Source: Burkholderiales bacterium (GTDB taxonomy: Bacteria; Pseudomonadota; Gammaproteobacteria; Burkholderiales; Burkholderiaceae_C). Taken from it: a stretch of DNA of 6,776 nt. Shown piece by piece: positions 1-5,684 of this stretch. The stretch spans positions 1 to 6,776 of the forward strand of contig CANGHQ010000097.1 of NCBI GenBank assembly GCA_947453585.1, read 5' to 3'. The notes under the pieces are model-generated. The model saw only the letters and a program-made list of their open reading frames with translations. It was not told where the DNA came from and made no database searches. The position numbers were made by a program, and so were the translations under genes. How positions within the stretch are numbered: the stretch's first letter is position 1; each line of letters starts with the position of its first letter.

Positions 1-1
1 G

Positions 2-862
2 CTGCTGCTTGACCGCAGCGTATCGGCAGCGGCTGACAAACTCGGCCTGACCCAACCAGCAGTCAGCAACGCCCTCAAACGCTTGCGCACCGTGCTTAAG
101 GACGAGCTGTTTTTGCGCACCTCGCGCGGCATGGAACCCACGCCCTATGCCCTGCACCTGGCAGAGCCCGTGGTCTATGCACTTAACGCGCTGCAAACCG
201 CGCTAAGCACCCGCGACTCGTTTGACCCGCTGACCAGCACACGCAATTTCCAGCTGGCCATGAACGACATTGGCGAGATGTATTTCATGCCCGCCTTGAT
301 GGTCGCGCTGTCCAAGGTGGCGCCGCAGGTGCGCGTCAGCACGGTGCGGCCCAACGCGGGCAACCTGAAGGAGGGCATGGAGTCGGGCACGGTAGACCTG
401 GCGCTGGGCCTGATGCCCAACTTGCAGAGCGGCTTTTTTCAGCGCCGCCTGTTTCGCCACAAGTATGTATGCGTGTTCCGCAAAGACCACCCTGTGGCCC
501 GGTCACCCATGACGCTTGCGCAATTCTCGGCACTTGAGCACGTGGGCGTAATCGCCGCCAACACCGGGCACGATGAAGTGGACGGCTTGCTGGAGCGCGC
601 AGGCATTCAACGCAAGATGAAGCTGGTCGTGCCGCATTTCATTGCGGTGGGCCACATCCTGCAGTCCACCGACCTGATTTCTACCCTGCCAGAGCGCTTC
701 GCGCAGCGCTGCGAGGCGCCGTTTGGGCTGGTCACCTCACCCCACCCGGCGCGCTTGCCCGACATCGCCATCAACCTGTTTTGGCACGCCAAGTTCAACC
801 GCGACCCGGCCAATATGTGGATGCGGCAACTGTTTGTGGAGCTGTTTGCGGATAATGAATAA
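2..862 (+). CDS. LysR-type transcriptional regulator, NahR/NagR-like (5' end outside window)
   Basis: Probable DNA-binding activator that responds to an aromatic acid. The frame is open from base 2 to a TAA at 860-862, giving 286 visible residues. Aligned from memory to NahR (about 300 residues), roughly 16 N-terminal residues are missing. Visible residues 8-29 form the helix-turn-helix (SAAADKLGLTQPAVSNALKR). The effector domain follows from about residue 82. Stretches such as MEPTPYA, FDPLTS, DIGEMYFMP, GTVDLALGL, NLQSGFFQRRL, KDHPV, VPHF-AVGHILQ and INLFWHAK are nearly those of NahR/NagR, the salicylate-responsive activators of naphthalene degradation genes. Family membership is clear, but the actual inducer is inferred only. 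An internal TTG at 83 is not the start, because the helix-turn-helix lies upstream of it. No aromatic-degradation gene is visible here; LysR genes usually control a divergent neighbour, which would lie left of the window. Confidence 0.93.
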   Translation: MLLDRSVSAAADKLGLTQPAVSNALKRLRTVLKDELFLRTSRGMEPTPYALHLAEPVVYALNALQTALSTRDSFDPLTSTRNFQLAMNDIGEMYFMPALMVALSKVAPQVRVSTVRPNAGNLKEGMESGTVDLALGLMPNLQSGFFQRRLFRHKYVCVFRKDHPVARSPMTLAQFSALEHVGVIAANTGHDEVDGLLERAGIQRKMKLVVPHFIAVGHILQSTDLISTLPERFAQRCEAPFGLVTSPHPARLPDIAINLFWHAKFNRDPANMWMRQLFVELFADNE

Positions 863-925
863 GGCCTGCGGCCAAAGCGCAGGGCAATACCGCGTGGAGC
901 GCCCGGCGCCGCATTTCGCTCCGTG
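863..925. other. Short hairpins at the convergent junction after the LysR gene
   Basis: Immediately after the TAA stop, 863-873 reads GGCCTGCGGCC, a 4-bp stem with a 3-nt loop. A second inverted repeat pairs GGAGCG (896-901) with CGCTCC (917-922), extendable outward by wobble pairs to 893/925. Neither is followed by a T tract, so these are not convincing intrinsic terminators, though they sit where one would be expected between converging genes. The rest of the gap to 1055 shows nothing recognisable. Confidence 0.3.
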
Positions 926-1055
926 TCGAACACCAGCGATGTTCCCTGTGGCAGCTGCTAAAGCCAGCATCGATAGGCTTTCAAGCATTAATCATGTTTG
1001 GCCGGTTGCGGCCTTCAAGTGCTAAGGACGAGCGGGAACCGCAAACAACCCTCTG

Positions 1056-1373
1056 CTAGACACTTCCTTCGCGCTCGACCACGAGAATCCGTGCCTCACC
1101 AATTGGATGGGCGACGTGCTCTGTTCCGACCGACGCATGGAAAATATCCCCGGCTTGGAGCACCGTCGAAAGTTCTTGGCCGTTCTCTTTGTAGCGCATT
1201 TCGACACTGCCATGGAGCACCGCAAATACCTCTTCGCCATCGTTGACATGCCACTTATAGGGCTGGTTTGTCCAATGGAGCCGGGTCGTAATGCCGTTCA
1301 TATTGGCAATATCGGCAATGGTGTGCCCATGGCGCGTCACGGCAAAGACTTTTAACGCTGAACCACCCTCCAC
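1056..1373 (-). CDS. Small single-domain cupin protein
   Basis: A 105-residue beta-barrel cupin of unknown substrate, probably cytosolic. Cupin motif 1 (GX5HXHX3-4EX6G) appears as H42-V-N44-D-G-E47-E48, with G55 six residues after E48. Motif 2 (GX5PXGX2HX3N) appears as G75, S81 in place of Pro, G83, H86 and P90 in place of Asn. The second metal histidine is thus Asn44, while H42, E48 and H86 remain. Similar small cupins are annotated only as cupin-domain proteins. The start is uncertain: GTG at 1373 gives the usual length of about 100 residues and begins just before the conserved KVFAVTRHG stretch. ATG at 1427 (123 residues) or 1448 (130 residues) would add an Arg/Gly/Trp-rich leader that looks non-coding. 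None has a good ribosome binding site. The gene converges with the NahR-like regulator and diverges from the flavoprotein, so co-regulation with either is possible but unproven. Confidence 0.78.
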   Translation of the reverse strand: MEGGSALKVFAVTRHGHTIADIANMNGITTRLHWTNQPYKWHVNDGEEVFAVLHGSVEMRYKENGQELSTVLQAGDIFHASVGTEHVAHPIGEARILVVEREGSV

Positions 1374-1382
1374 TTTTCCGAG

Positions 1383-1416
1383 CCACCGCCCCAGAATTTG
1401 TGCCCCCCACCGCCCC
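1383..1416. repeat. C-rich direct repeat, two 10-nt copies 24 nt apart
   Basis: CCACCGCCCC occurs at 1383-1392 and again at 1407-1416, and the core CCACCG recurs at 1461-1466. On the minus strand this makes G runs of 6, 6 and 4 in the presumed leader of the cupin gene. The copies could be regulator half-sites or just base-composition bias. Confidence 0.5.
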
Positions 1417-1458
1417 CCAGAGCGCATAGCATTGACGTTGCAGCGCATTTCAGGGAGT

Positions 1459-1478
1459 CCCCACCGTTTTTGGCGGGG
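1459..1478. other. Hairpin upstream of the flavoprotein start
   Basis: CCCCACC (1459-1465) pairs with GGCGGGG (1472-1478), with one A-C mismatch and a 6-nt loop GTTTTT. It lies 27 nt before the flavoprotein start codon at 1506, so it would probably fold in its mRNA leader. No T tract follows the stem on the plus strand. Function is unknown. Confidence 0.4.
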
Positions 1479-1492
1479 TGAAGCGCGCGCCC

Positions 1493-1508
1493 AAGGATGC
1501 ACACCATG
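1493..1508 (+). promoter_or_regulatory. Ribosome binding site that decides the flavoprotein start
   Basis: AAGGA at 1493-1497 overlaps the first possible ATG (1497) but stands 8 nt before the second ATG (1506). This spacing favours 1506 as the true initiation codon. Confidence 0.65.
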
Positions 1509-2777
1509 ACGACCGAACACATAGACACGCTGATCGTGGGCGCCGGCCAGGCGGGCATCGCCATGAGCGAACACCTGCGCCGCCTGGGCGTGCCGCACCT
1601 AGTGCTTGAGCGCGAGCGCGTGGCCGAGCGCTGGCGCAGCGAGCGCTGGGATTCGCTGGTGTGCAATGGGCCGGCCTGGCACGACCGGTTTCCGGGCCTG
1701 GAGTTTGCGGGCCTAGACCCCGACGGCTTTGCCAGCAAAGACCAGGTGGCCGATTACCTGCAGGCCTATGCCACCCAGTTTGACGCGCCTATCCGCACTG
1801 GTGTGGACGTCACACGGGTGCAGCGCAACGTGGGGCGCCCCGGCTTTACCGTAGACACATCGCACGGCCGCATTGAGGCGCGCAACGTAGTGGCCGCCAC
1901 CGGGCCGTTCCAAAAGCCGGTGATTCCGGCGGTGGCGCCCACAGCGCCGGGCATGGTGCAAATGCATTCGGCGCACTACCGCAACCCGGCGCAACTGCCC
2001 CCGGGCGCGGTGCTGGTGGTGGGCGCGGGCTCCTCAGGCGTGCAAATTGCCGCCGAGCTGCAGCGCGCGGGCAAGCAGGTGGTTTTGTCGGTGGGAGCGC
2101 ACGGGCGGCCGCCGCGCGCTTACCGCAACCGCGATTTTTGCTGGTGGCTGGGCGTCTTGGGCGAGTGGGACGCGCAGGCCATGAAGCCGGGCCTGGAACA
2201 CGTGACCATCGCCGTGAGCGGCGCGCAGGGCGGCCACACGGTGGACTTTCGGGCGCTGGCGCACGCCGGCGTGACGCTGGTGGGCATGACCGAGTCGTTT
2301 GAGGGCGGCGTGGTGCGCTTTGCGCAGGATCTTGCCGAGAACATTGCGCGCGGTGATGAAAACTACCTGTCTTTGCTGGACGCCGCCGATGCCTATGTCG
2401 CACGCAACGGCCTGGACCTGCCGCCCGAGCCCCAAGCCCGCGTGCTGCCACCCGACCCCGATTGCCTGACGCACCCGCTGCAAAGCCTTGACCTGGCTGA
2501 AGCAGGTGTAACCACCATCCTGTGGGCCACCGGCTATGCCCTTGACTACGGCTGGCTGGCGGTGGACGTGTTTGACGCCCAGGGCAAGCCGCAGCACCAG
2601 CGCGGCGTGTCCAGCGAGCCGGGCATCTACTTTGTGGGGCTGCCCTGGTTGTCACGCCGGGGCTCGGCTTTTATCTGGGGCGTGTGGCACGACGCCAAGC
2701 ACGTGGCCGACCACATCGACAAGCAACGCAAATACTTTGCCTACCAAGACGCGGCGCAGCGCAAGGCGGCGACCTAG
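1506..2777 (+). CDS. FAD/NAD(P)H-dependent monooxygenase-like flavoprotein (CzcO/FMO/YUCCA type)
   Basis: A 423-residue soluble oxidoreductase of the flavin-containing monooxygenase superfamily (COG2072-like), expected to oxygenate a small substrate using NAD(P)H and O2. The N-terminal Rossmann motif GAGQAG (12-17) binds FAD, and a second, GAGSSG (173-178), binds NAD(P)H. Between them, PGMVQMHSAHY (148-158) matches the G-x3-HSxxY part of the FMO/Baeyer-Villiger fingerprint, but Pro replaces the usual leading Phe. ATG near 131-133 and ATGY at 341-344 are typical of the fold. A YFVGLPW stretch at 375-381 precedes the C-terminal FAD-contacting region. Length is normal and I see no frameshift. 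The start at 1506 rather than 1497 is chosen from ribosome binding site spacing. The substrate is unknown; such proteins are often loosely labelled as potassium transport flavoproteins, without support here. The gene stands alone on its strand, divergent from the cupin and convergent with the ArgE-type deacylase. Confidence 0.9.
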   Translation: MTTEHIDTLIVGAGQAGIAMSEHLRRLGVPHLVLERERVAERWRSERWDSLVCNGPAWHDRFPGLEFAGLDPDGFASKDQVADYLQAYATQFDAPIRTGVDVTRVQRNVGRPGFTVDTSHGRIEARNVVAATGPFQKPVIPAVAPTAPGMVQMHSAHYRNPAQLPPGAVLVVGAGSSGVQIAAELQRAGKQVVLSVGAHGRPPRAYRNRDFCWWLGVLGEWDAQAMKPGLEHVTIAVSGAQGGHTVDFRALAHAGVTLVGMTESFEGGVVRFAQDLAENIARGDENYLSLLDAADAYVARNGLDLPPEPQARVLPPDPDCLTHPLQSLDLAEAGVTTILWATGYALDYGWLAVDVFDAQGKPQHQRGVSSEPGIYFVGLPWLSRRGSAFIWGVWHDAKHVADHIDKQRKYFAYQDAAQRKAAT

Positions 2778-2811
2778 CCCACCCGAAACCCCAGACCACC
2801 AAGCCACTGTC

Positions 2812-2837
2812 ACTGCGAGGCCGCAGGCCGTGGCGGT
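2812..2837. repeat. REP-like imperfect palindrome between convergent genes
   Basis: ACTGC (2812-2816) pairs with GCGGT (2833-2837), and within it GGCC-GCA-GGCC (2819-2829) makes a second 4-bp stem, separated by a small internal loop. It lies in the 80-nt gap between the flavoprotein stop and the stop of the ArgE-type gene. It resembles the widespread intergenic palindromes beginning CACTGCGAGG or CATTGCGAG. It may act as a bidirectional transcription stop or mRNA stabiliser, although it lacks T tracts. Only one full copy is seen in this window. Confidence 0.5.
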
Positions 2838-2857
2838 CATGCACTGGGTTTGCTGCG

Positions 2858-4015
2858 TTAGGCCTGCAACTGCCCCAGCAGCTTGGCCAAAAAGGCGTCG
2901 CACTGCGCCAGCTGGTCCAGCTCCACATACTCATCAGGCTTGTGCGCCTGCGTAATAGAGCCGGGGCCGCACACCACCACCGGCACCCCCAGGCGCGCGT
3001 TAAACAAGCCGCCTTCGGTGCCAAAAGCCAGCTTCATCACCTCGGTTTGCGGGTGGAAAGACTGGACAAAAGCCACTGCGTCTTCAGTGCGAGAGGTGTC
3101 CAGGCCGGGGTAGCTGTTGACTTCCACAATTTCCACGCGGGCCTCGGGTACCACCGTTTGGGCCTGGGCGGCAATGCGCTCGGCGGCGGTTCGCAACAGG
3201 TCCACCAGCGCAGCCGGGTCGTCTTGCGCGATGTTGCGGATCTCGAAATCAATGTCGCAGCGGTTGGGCACGATGTTGAGCGCCACGCCGCCACTCAACT
3301 TACCCACGTGCAGCGTGGTGTAGGGCACGTCGTATGCCGCGTCGCGCGCGCCTTGCTGGCTGATGCTGGCCTGCAACTGGCGCACTTCACTCACCAAGTC
3401 GCAGCCTAGGTGCAGGGCGTTGACAGTGAGTGGCGCCTGGGCCGAATGGCTCTCGCGGCCGTGGCAGGTGGCGTGCAAGGCGGTCTTGCCCTTGTGCCCG
3501 GTGGCCAGGCGCATGAGCGTGGGTTCGCCCACGATGCACAAAAAAGGCCGCACGGGCGCGGCGTGCAGCACATCGAGCAAGCGGCGCACGCCCACGCAGC
3601 CAATTTCTTCGTCATACGACAGCGCCAGTTGCAAGGGGCGCTTAAGACGCAGCGTGGACGCCTCAATCAGCGCGTGCACCGCGCAGGCGATGAAGCCTTT
3701 CATGTCGGCGCTGCCGCGCCCGTACAGGCGGCCTTCGCTTTGCGTGAGCGCAAAGGGCGGCACCGTCCAGGCCTGGCCCTCCACCGGCACCACGTCCGTG
3801 TGGCCCGAGAGCACCACGCCCGGCACGTCTTGCGGGCCGGTGGACGCAAACAAGTTGGCCTTGGTGCCGCTTTCGTCAAACACCAGGGTCGATTCAATGC
3901 CGTGCGCCGCCAAGAGGGCGCGCACATGGTCAATCAACGCGAGGTTGGATTCGCGCGTGACCGTGCGGTGGGCTAACAATTCGGCCAGCAGGGCCAGACT
4001 GCGGGTGGCGCTCAT
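2858..4015 (-). CDS. argE: M20 family metallo-deacylase, acetylornithine deacetylase (ArgE) type
   Basis: A zinc-dependent amidohydrolase of peptidase family M20, expected to release acetate or another acyl group from an N-acylated amino acid in the cytoplasm. All active-site residues are present: H72 and D74 in SGHTDVVP, bridging D104 in GRGSADMKGF, catalytic base E136 with metal ligand E137 in DEEIG, E164 in GEPT and H358 in QAHKPDEY. The dimerisation-domain histidine H190 is in GRESHSAQ. At 385 residues it matches the usual ArgE length (about 383). The ATG at 4013-4015 overlaps the TGA of the upstream LysR gene as ATGA, implying translational coupling. As most betaproteobacteria make ornithine by ArgJ transacetylation, and the gene sits in an operon with Rid and DUF1028 proteins, a catabolic role on another N-acyl amino acid is more likely than arginine synthesis. 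The symbol reflects family, not proven substrate. Confidence 0.88.
   Translation of the reverse strand: MSATRSLALLAELLAHRTVTRESNLALIDHVRALLAAHGIESTLVFDESGTKANLFASTGPQDVPGVVLSGHTDVVPVEGQAWTVPPFALTQSEGRLYGRGSADMKGFIACAVHALIEASTLRLKRPLQLALSYDEEIGCVGVRRLLDVLHAAPVRPFLCIVGEPTLMRLATGHKGKTALHATCHGRESHSAQAPLTVNALHLGCDLVSEVRQLQASISQQGARDAAYDVPYTTLHVGKLSGGVALNIVPNRCDIDFEIRNIAQDDPAALVDLLRTAAERIAAQAQTVVPEARVEIVEVNSYPGLDTSRTEDAVAFVQSFHPQTEVMKLAFGTEGGLFNARLGVPVVVCGPGSITQAHKPDEYVELDQLAQCDAFLAKLLGQLQA
4012..4015 (-). promoter_or_regulatory. ATGA stop/start overlap
   Basis: Read on the minus strand, the LysR gene's TGA and the ArgE-type gene's ATG share four bases. There is only a weak GGA-containing ribosome binding site about 10 nt upstream (GCGGAAATT within the LysR coding sequence), so re-initiation of translation is plausible. 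Confidence 0.85.
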
Positions 4016-4962
4016 GGCGCAATTTCCGCAGGCTCAAACGCCATGCCGGGCACCTGGCCTTCGCTAATCAGGGCGCGGCTGCGCTCGCAAAAGGCTTGCA
4101 TTACTTTGCTCATATGGTGTCCTTTGTACCAGGCCAGGCCCAGCTTGAGCGCATGGTGCGCGCCCACCAGTTTGAGGGGCACCAGCGCCCGCCCATCGAG
4201 CGCCACTAGAGCCTTGGGGCGGATGTTGGCCAAGCAGTAGCCGATGTCGTTGGCCACCAGCGCGCGCAACACGTCTTGGCTGGTGGTGGTGGCAGCAATC
4301 TGGGGTGTCAGGCCTGCGGCCTGGAACAGCGACAAAAAGTAGTTCCCGCTAAGCGGCAAATCCAAAATCACCACCGGAAAACCGGCAAGTTCGTCCAGCG
4401 TTACCGCGTTGCGCCCGGCCAAGGGATGGGCCGCGCCCACGATGGCGTAGGGCGGCAAAGTAGCCAGGGGTTCAAACGCGATGTCGCCGCCGTCAATACC
4501 CATGTCGTAGGTGATGGCGAGGTCAAGCTCGGCGTGGCGCAGCTTCTTTAGCAGGCCTTCTTGGTGGTCTTCGGTTTGCGTCAGGCGCACTTGCGGGTTG
4601 GCACGGGCAAAGCCCTGGCACAGTTCGGGCGCCACCAGGGCCGCCAGCGTCACAAAGCAGCCAATGCGCAAGGCGCCACCCAAGGTGGCGCTGCTGTCGC
4701 TGGCCACTGTGTACAACTGGTCTGACAGCGCCAGCACGGCCTGCGCCTGTTCCTGCACCAGCTGCCCCACGGGCGTGAGCGTGATGCCTTGCACCGGGTG
4801 GCGCACAAAGAGCTGCGTGGCCAGTTCGCGCTCCATGTGCGCGACCGCCGCAGAAATGGCAGAGGCCGAGACATGGATGTGATCCGCCGCCGCCGCAATG
4901 CTGCCGGCCTTGCACACCGCCACAAAATACTCCAGTTGGCGCAGGGAAATGCGGCTGACCAT
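4012..4962 (-). CDS. LysR-type transcriptional regulator inside the Rid/DUF1028/ArgE-type operon
   Basis: A 316-residue LysR regulator of normal length, probably controlling the operon that contains it. The winged helix-turn-helix occupies about residues 5-64, with the recognition region AGSIAAAADHIHVSASAIS (19-37) and wing VRHPVQGITLTPVG (53-66). A linker helix runs from about 67 to 90. The periplasmic-binding-protein-like effector domain follows from about 96 to 300, with GALRIGCFVTLA (96-107) as its first strand and loop and DLPLSGNYFL (201-210) near the domain hinge. The ATG at 4962 places LRQLEYFVAV at the normal N-terminus, but no clear ribosome binding site precedes it. The gene follows DUF1028 by 36 nt and overlaps the deacylase gene by 4 nt. 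LysR genes more often lie divergent from their targets, so the in-operon position is notable and suggests autoregulation. The inducer is unknown. Confidence 0.93.
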   Translation of the reverse strand: MVSRISLRQLEYFVAVCKAGSIAAAADHIHVSASAISAAVAHMERELATQLFVRHPVQGITLTPVGQLVQEQAQAVLALSDQLYTVASDSSATLGGALRIGCFVTLAALVAPELCQGFARANPQVRLTQTEDHQEGLLKKLRHAELDLAITYDMGIDGGDIAFEPLATLPPYAIVGAAHPLAGRNAVTLDELAGFPVVILDLPLSGNYFLSLFQAAGLTPQIAATTTSQDVLRALVANDIGYCLANIRPKALVALDGRALVPLKLVGAHHALKLGLAWYKGHHMSKVMQAFCERSRALISEGQVPGMAFEPAEIAP

Positions 4963-4998
4963 GCGCGTGCTTGGGGCTGCTAAAGGCTACGGGGGGCT

Positions 4999-5673
4999 TC
5001 AGGCGTCGCCAGGAACGCCGTAGCTGGGCGCTTGCGAGGGGTCGAGCGCGCGCTGGCGGTAGCTGGCCACCTGGGGCGCAAACTGCGTCCACTGCTGCGC
5101 CAGCTCGGCGATGGGGTTGCCTTCGGTCCAGTCCACGCGCAAATCGACGATGGGCCAAGACACATCGTCCACTACCAGCATGCCCGCCGAATGCACCGGC
5201 CCGGCTTCGCCGCCACTGTGCAACCCGGCTGCCATGGCCACAAGCAGGCGCTCGGCCAGCGGGCCTTCTGAAGTTTCAAACGCGGCCAGCATCTGCGCAG
5301 GCACGTCGCCATGGGCCAGCAGATTGCCGGCGCACACCGCGTCCACGCCCTGCGCGAGTGCCACCACGCCCAGGCCACCCGCGCCGCTAAAGCCTGCGGT
5401 GCCGCCATGCGCGTCAATCAGGGCCAGTTGGCGGTATTCGATGTGCGCAGCCGAGCCGCGCAAAATGTCCAAGGCCTGGGCCGCCGTGGCCCCACGGGCC
5501 ATCAGGTCCAGCGCCTTGTCGCCCAAGGACGGGTCGGTGATGTTTTGGCTGGCGACCGCGCCCACGCCCGCGCGCGCCCGAATGCAGCGCGCCGCCACCG
5601 CCGGAGACGACGAGGACACGGCCGCGCCCAACTGGCCGGTCTGCGCGCAGCGCGCAATGATGCTGAAAGTCAT
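4999..5673 (-). CDS. DUF1028 family protein, predicted Ntn-hydrolase fold
   Basis: A 224-residue cytosolic protein of the DUF1028 family, which is assigned to the Ntn-hydrolase-like superfamily but has no well-established reaction known to me. Recognisable family features are the opening MTFSIIARCAQTGQLGAAVSS (1-21), RARAGVGAVASQN (32-44) followed by the D-P-S-x-G segment (47-51), A-x-D-A-V-C-A-G-N-LL around 107-119, the F-E-x2-x-GPLAERLL segment (132-144), and HSAGMLVV-x4-WP-x-VDLRVD (161-181). Length is typical. If it follows the Ntn fold, a nucleophile would be exposed after removal of Met1, but the next residue is Thr2 and whether it is catalytic is not known. The gene lies 9 nt after the Rid gene with a ribosome binding site overlapping that stop. 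An amidase-like step in the same pathway as the M20 deacylase is inferred from context only. Confidence 0.88.
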   Translation of the reverse strand: MTFSIIARCAQTGQLGAAVSSSSPAVAARCIRARAGVGAVASQNITDPSLGDKALDLMARGATAAQALDILRGSAAHIEYRQLALIDAHGGTAGFSGAGGLGVVALAQGVDAVCAGNLLAHGDVPAQMLAAFETSEGPLAERLLVAMAAGLHSGGEAGPVHSAGMLVVDDVSWPIVDLRVDWTEGNPIAELAQQWTQFAPQVASYRQRALDPSQAPSYGVPGDA

Positions 5674-5680
5674 TGGGCGG

Positions 5681-5684
5681 CCTC
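5681..5684 (-). promoter_or_regulatory. Ribosome binding site for the DUF1028 gene overlapping the Rid stop codon
   Basis: On the minus strand, GAGG stands 7 nt before the ATG at 5673 and overlaps the TGA of the Rid gene (5683-5685). This supports translational linkage of the two genes. Confidence 0.6.

Larger units (their letters stand above)
1374..1505. promoter_or_regulatory. Divergent intergenic region between cupin and flavoprotein genes
   Basis: Both flanking genes must be transcribed from this 132-bp stretch or from within their neighbours. I see TTGACG at 1432-1437 on the plus strand, which resembles a -35 element, but no good -10 hexamer at 16-18 bp from it. The region is strikingly C-rich on the plus strand between 1383 and 1418. 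It also contains a hairpin at 1459-1478. Its promoter role is inferred from gene layout. Confidence 0.45.

Noticed and set aside
83..85. TTG as a possible start of the first LysR gene
   Set aside because: The helix-turn-helix is encoded upstream in the same frame from base 2, so the gene begins outside the window.
893..925. Intrinsic terminator for the first LysR gene
   Set aside because: The stem is short, needs wobble pairs and is not followed by a T run.
723..1025. Small plus-strand gene after the first LysR gene
   Set aside because: It overlaps the LysR 3' end in another frame, and its translation has no hydrophobic or domain pattern suggesting a real protein.
1497..1499. ATG as the flavoprotein start
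   Set aside because: The AAGGA ribosome binding site overlaps it; the ATG at 1506 has correct spacing.
1846..2655. Open frame of 269 codons on the minus strand within the flavoprotein gene
   Set aside because: Its Arg/Pro/Ala-rich translation has no domain, and the opposite strand encodes a well-supported flavoprotein.
2684..3409. Open frame of 241 codons on the plus strand spanning the flavoprotein end and the ArgE-type gene
   Set aside because: It overlaps two real genes and the palindromic gap and shows no family resemblance.
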